From Geomicrobium halophilum (GTDB lineage Bacteria; Bacillota; Bacilli; Bacillales; Marinococcaceae), in assembly GCF_014207655.1 (NCBI RefSeq), contig NZ_JACHHJ010000006.1, positions 1 to 64,000 of the forward strand: DNA of 64,000 nucleotides. Reading direction: 5' to 3'. A program made the position numbers and the translations under genes. This document shows positions 63,160-64,000 of the stretch, one piece after another (position 1 is the stretch's first letter; the number at the start of each line of letters is the position of its first letter). The notes below the pieces were generated by a model. That model was not told where the DNA came from and searched no databases. It worked only from the letters and a program-made list of their open reading frames with translations.

Positions 63160-64000
63160 ATGTCCTATCAATTACAAGATACATTTAAGATTTTTACATT
63201 AAGTTCAAATCCAGCATTAACGGAAGAAGTTGTACGTCATTTGGGATGTGAGCTTGGAAAGAGTTCTCTTAAACGGTTCAGTGACGGCGAAATTCAGGTG
63301 GAGATTGAAGAAAGCGTTCGCGGTTGTGAAGTTTACGTTGTACAATCAACGTCGCAGCCGGGTAATGAACATGTCATGGAATTATTGATTATGCTCGATG
63401 CGTTAAAACGTGCATCGGCGAAAAAAATCAATGTGGTGATTCCATATTATGGTTATGCACGTCAAGACCGCAAAGCCAGGTCGAGGGAACCGATTACCGC
63501 GAAGCTGCTTGCTAACTTATTGGAAACAGCCGGGGCGACACGTGTGATCACAATGGATTTGCACGCACCGCAAATCCAAGGTTTTTTTGATATCCCGGTT
63601 GACCAGCTGCTAGGGGTGCCGATTCTTTCCCAATATTTCAGGGAAAAGCAATTAGAGGATCCCGTCGTTGTGGCGCCAGACAATGGCGGAGTAGTACGGG
63701 CGCGTAAAATGGCGGGAGAGCTAAATGCCCCAATCGCCTTTATCGATAAACGGCGGCCGCGACCGAACGTATCCGAAGTCATGAATATCGTCGGTGAATT
63801 TAAAGGAAAAAATGCGATTATCATCGATGACCTCATTGATACCGCGGGGACCATTACTTCTGCAGCCAATGCCCTTATGGAAAACGGGGCAAACGCTGTT
63901 TACGCTTGTTGCACACACCCGGTGCTTTCCGGCCCTGCCATTAGTCGTATTGATGGTTCCCCCATTCAAGAACTCGTGATTACGAACACGATTGAGCTAC
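63160..64000 (+). CDS. prs: Ribose-phosphate pyrophosphokinase, 5' part
   Basis: Class I PRPP synthase running off the right edge after 280 codons (family length about 317). [55 protein letters not shown] (ATP-binding), the catalytic His in [20 protein letters not shown] and the PRPP loop DDLIDTAGT are all intact. It makes PRPP from ribose 5-phosphate and ATP for nucleotide, His and Trp synthesis. GGAGAG precedes the ATG. Bacilli normally carry prs next to gcaD; here it follows a hydroxyacid dehydrogenase, so it may be a second copy. Confidence 0.95.
   Translation, partial: MSYQLQDTFKIFTLSSNPALTEEVVRHLGCELGKSSLKRFSDGEIQVEIEESVRGCEVYVVQSTSQPGNEHVMELLIMLDALKRASAKKINVVIPYYGYARQDRKARSREPITAKLLANLLETAGATRVITMDLHAPQIQGFFDIPVDQLLGVPILSQYFREKQLEDPVVVAPDNGGVVRARKMAGELNAPIAFIDKRRPRPNVSEVMNIVGEFKGKNAIIIDDLIDTAGTITSAANALMENGANAVYACCTHPVLSGPAISRIDGSPIQELVITNTIEL

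Overview
The window looks like chromosomal DNA of a moderately halophilic and/or alkaliphilic Gram-positive of the Bacillaceae type. Reasons: strong AGGAGG-type ribosome binding sites, TTG and GTG starts, sigma-A promoters, CcpA (cre) operators, a ROK-type XylR, a FIMAH-domain secretome, very acidic exported proteins, TRAP and Na+-coupled transporters, and an NhaC antiporter. The species cannot be fixed from this piece. I saw no rRNA, tRNA or CRISPR array.

Layout. 1-7.1 kb: secreted hydrolases. An M28 peptidase tail is followed by an M6 metalloprotease, a NamZ-type muramidase and an S15 X-Pro peptidase; the last three share a C-terminal FIMAH domain. 7.1-9.7 kb: an orphan GMC flavoprotein and a heptad-repeat coiled-coil protein. 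9.8-15.6 kb: a TAXI-type TRAP transporter with DUF1850, a LysR regulator and a diaminopentanoate-dehydrogenase-like enzyme. 16-25.5 kb: 4-hydroxyphenylacetate/homoprotocatechuate degradation in two arms: GntR-hpaG1-hpaG2-hpaF leftward and, divergent from a LysR gene, hpaE-hpaB-hpaD-hpaC-DapA-like aldolase rightward. 25.8-29.9 kb: a DASS dicarboxylate symporter with a CitA/CitB-type two-component system. 30.7-32.6 kb: an Lrp regulator coupled to a methionine-gamma-lyase-like enzyme. 33-34 kb: mobile-element debris. 34-49 kb: a xylan locus with GH43 xylosidase, galM, an ABC importer, xylA, a frameshifted xylB, xylR, GH120 xylosidase, a wall-anchored GH10 xylanase, and a CE1-like esterase facing it. 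50-60.4 kb: NhaC, a complete E1a/E1b/E2/E3 2-oxoacid dehydrogenase set behind a HisC-like aminotransferase, and a divergent DctPQM TRAP transporter. 60.5-64 kb: a DJ-1/PfpI protein, a decayed gene, a small inverted-repeat element, a D-2-hydroxyacid dehydrogenase and the 5' part of prs.

How it works together. The region is mostly catabolic and under carbon catabolite control: exact or near-exact cre sites lie before hpaE, the GntR-hpaGF operon, the DASS symporter, the xylan ABC importer and dctP. Xylan would be cut at the wall by GH10, imported as oligomers, cut in the cytosol by GH43 and GH120, and passed through XylA/XylB. Aromatic acids would enter the homoprotocatechuate meta pathway, giving succinate and pyruvate.

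The most unusual points are: an E2 acyltransferase lacking both residues of its catalytic DHRxxDG motif; an 18-bp inverted repeat shared by the GntR-hpaGF and dctP promoters; a likely leaderless GntR mRNA; a diverged second xylR tail beyond the GH120 gene; a G-run frameshift in xylB; and a 21-bp-phased GCGCCGAA array.
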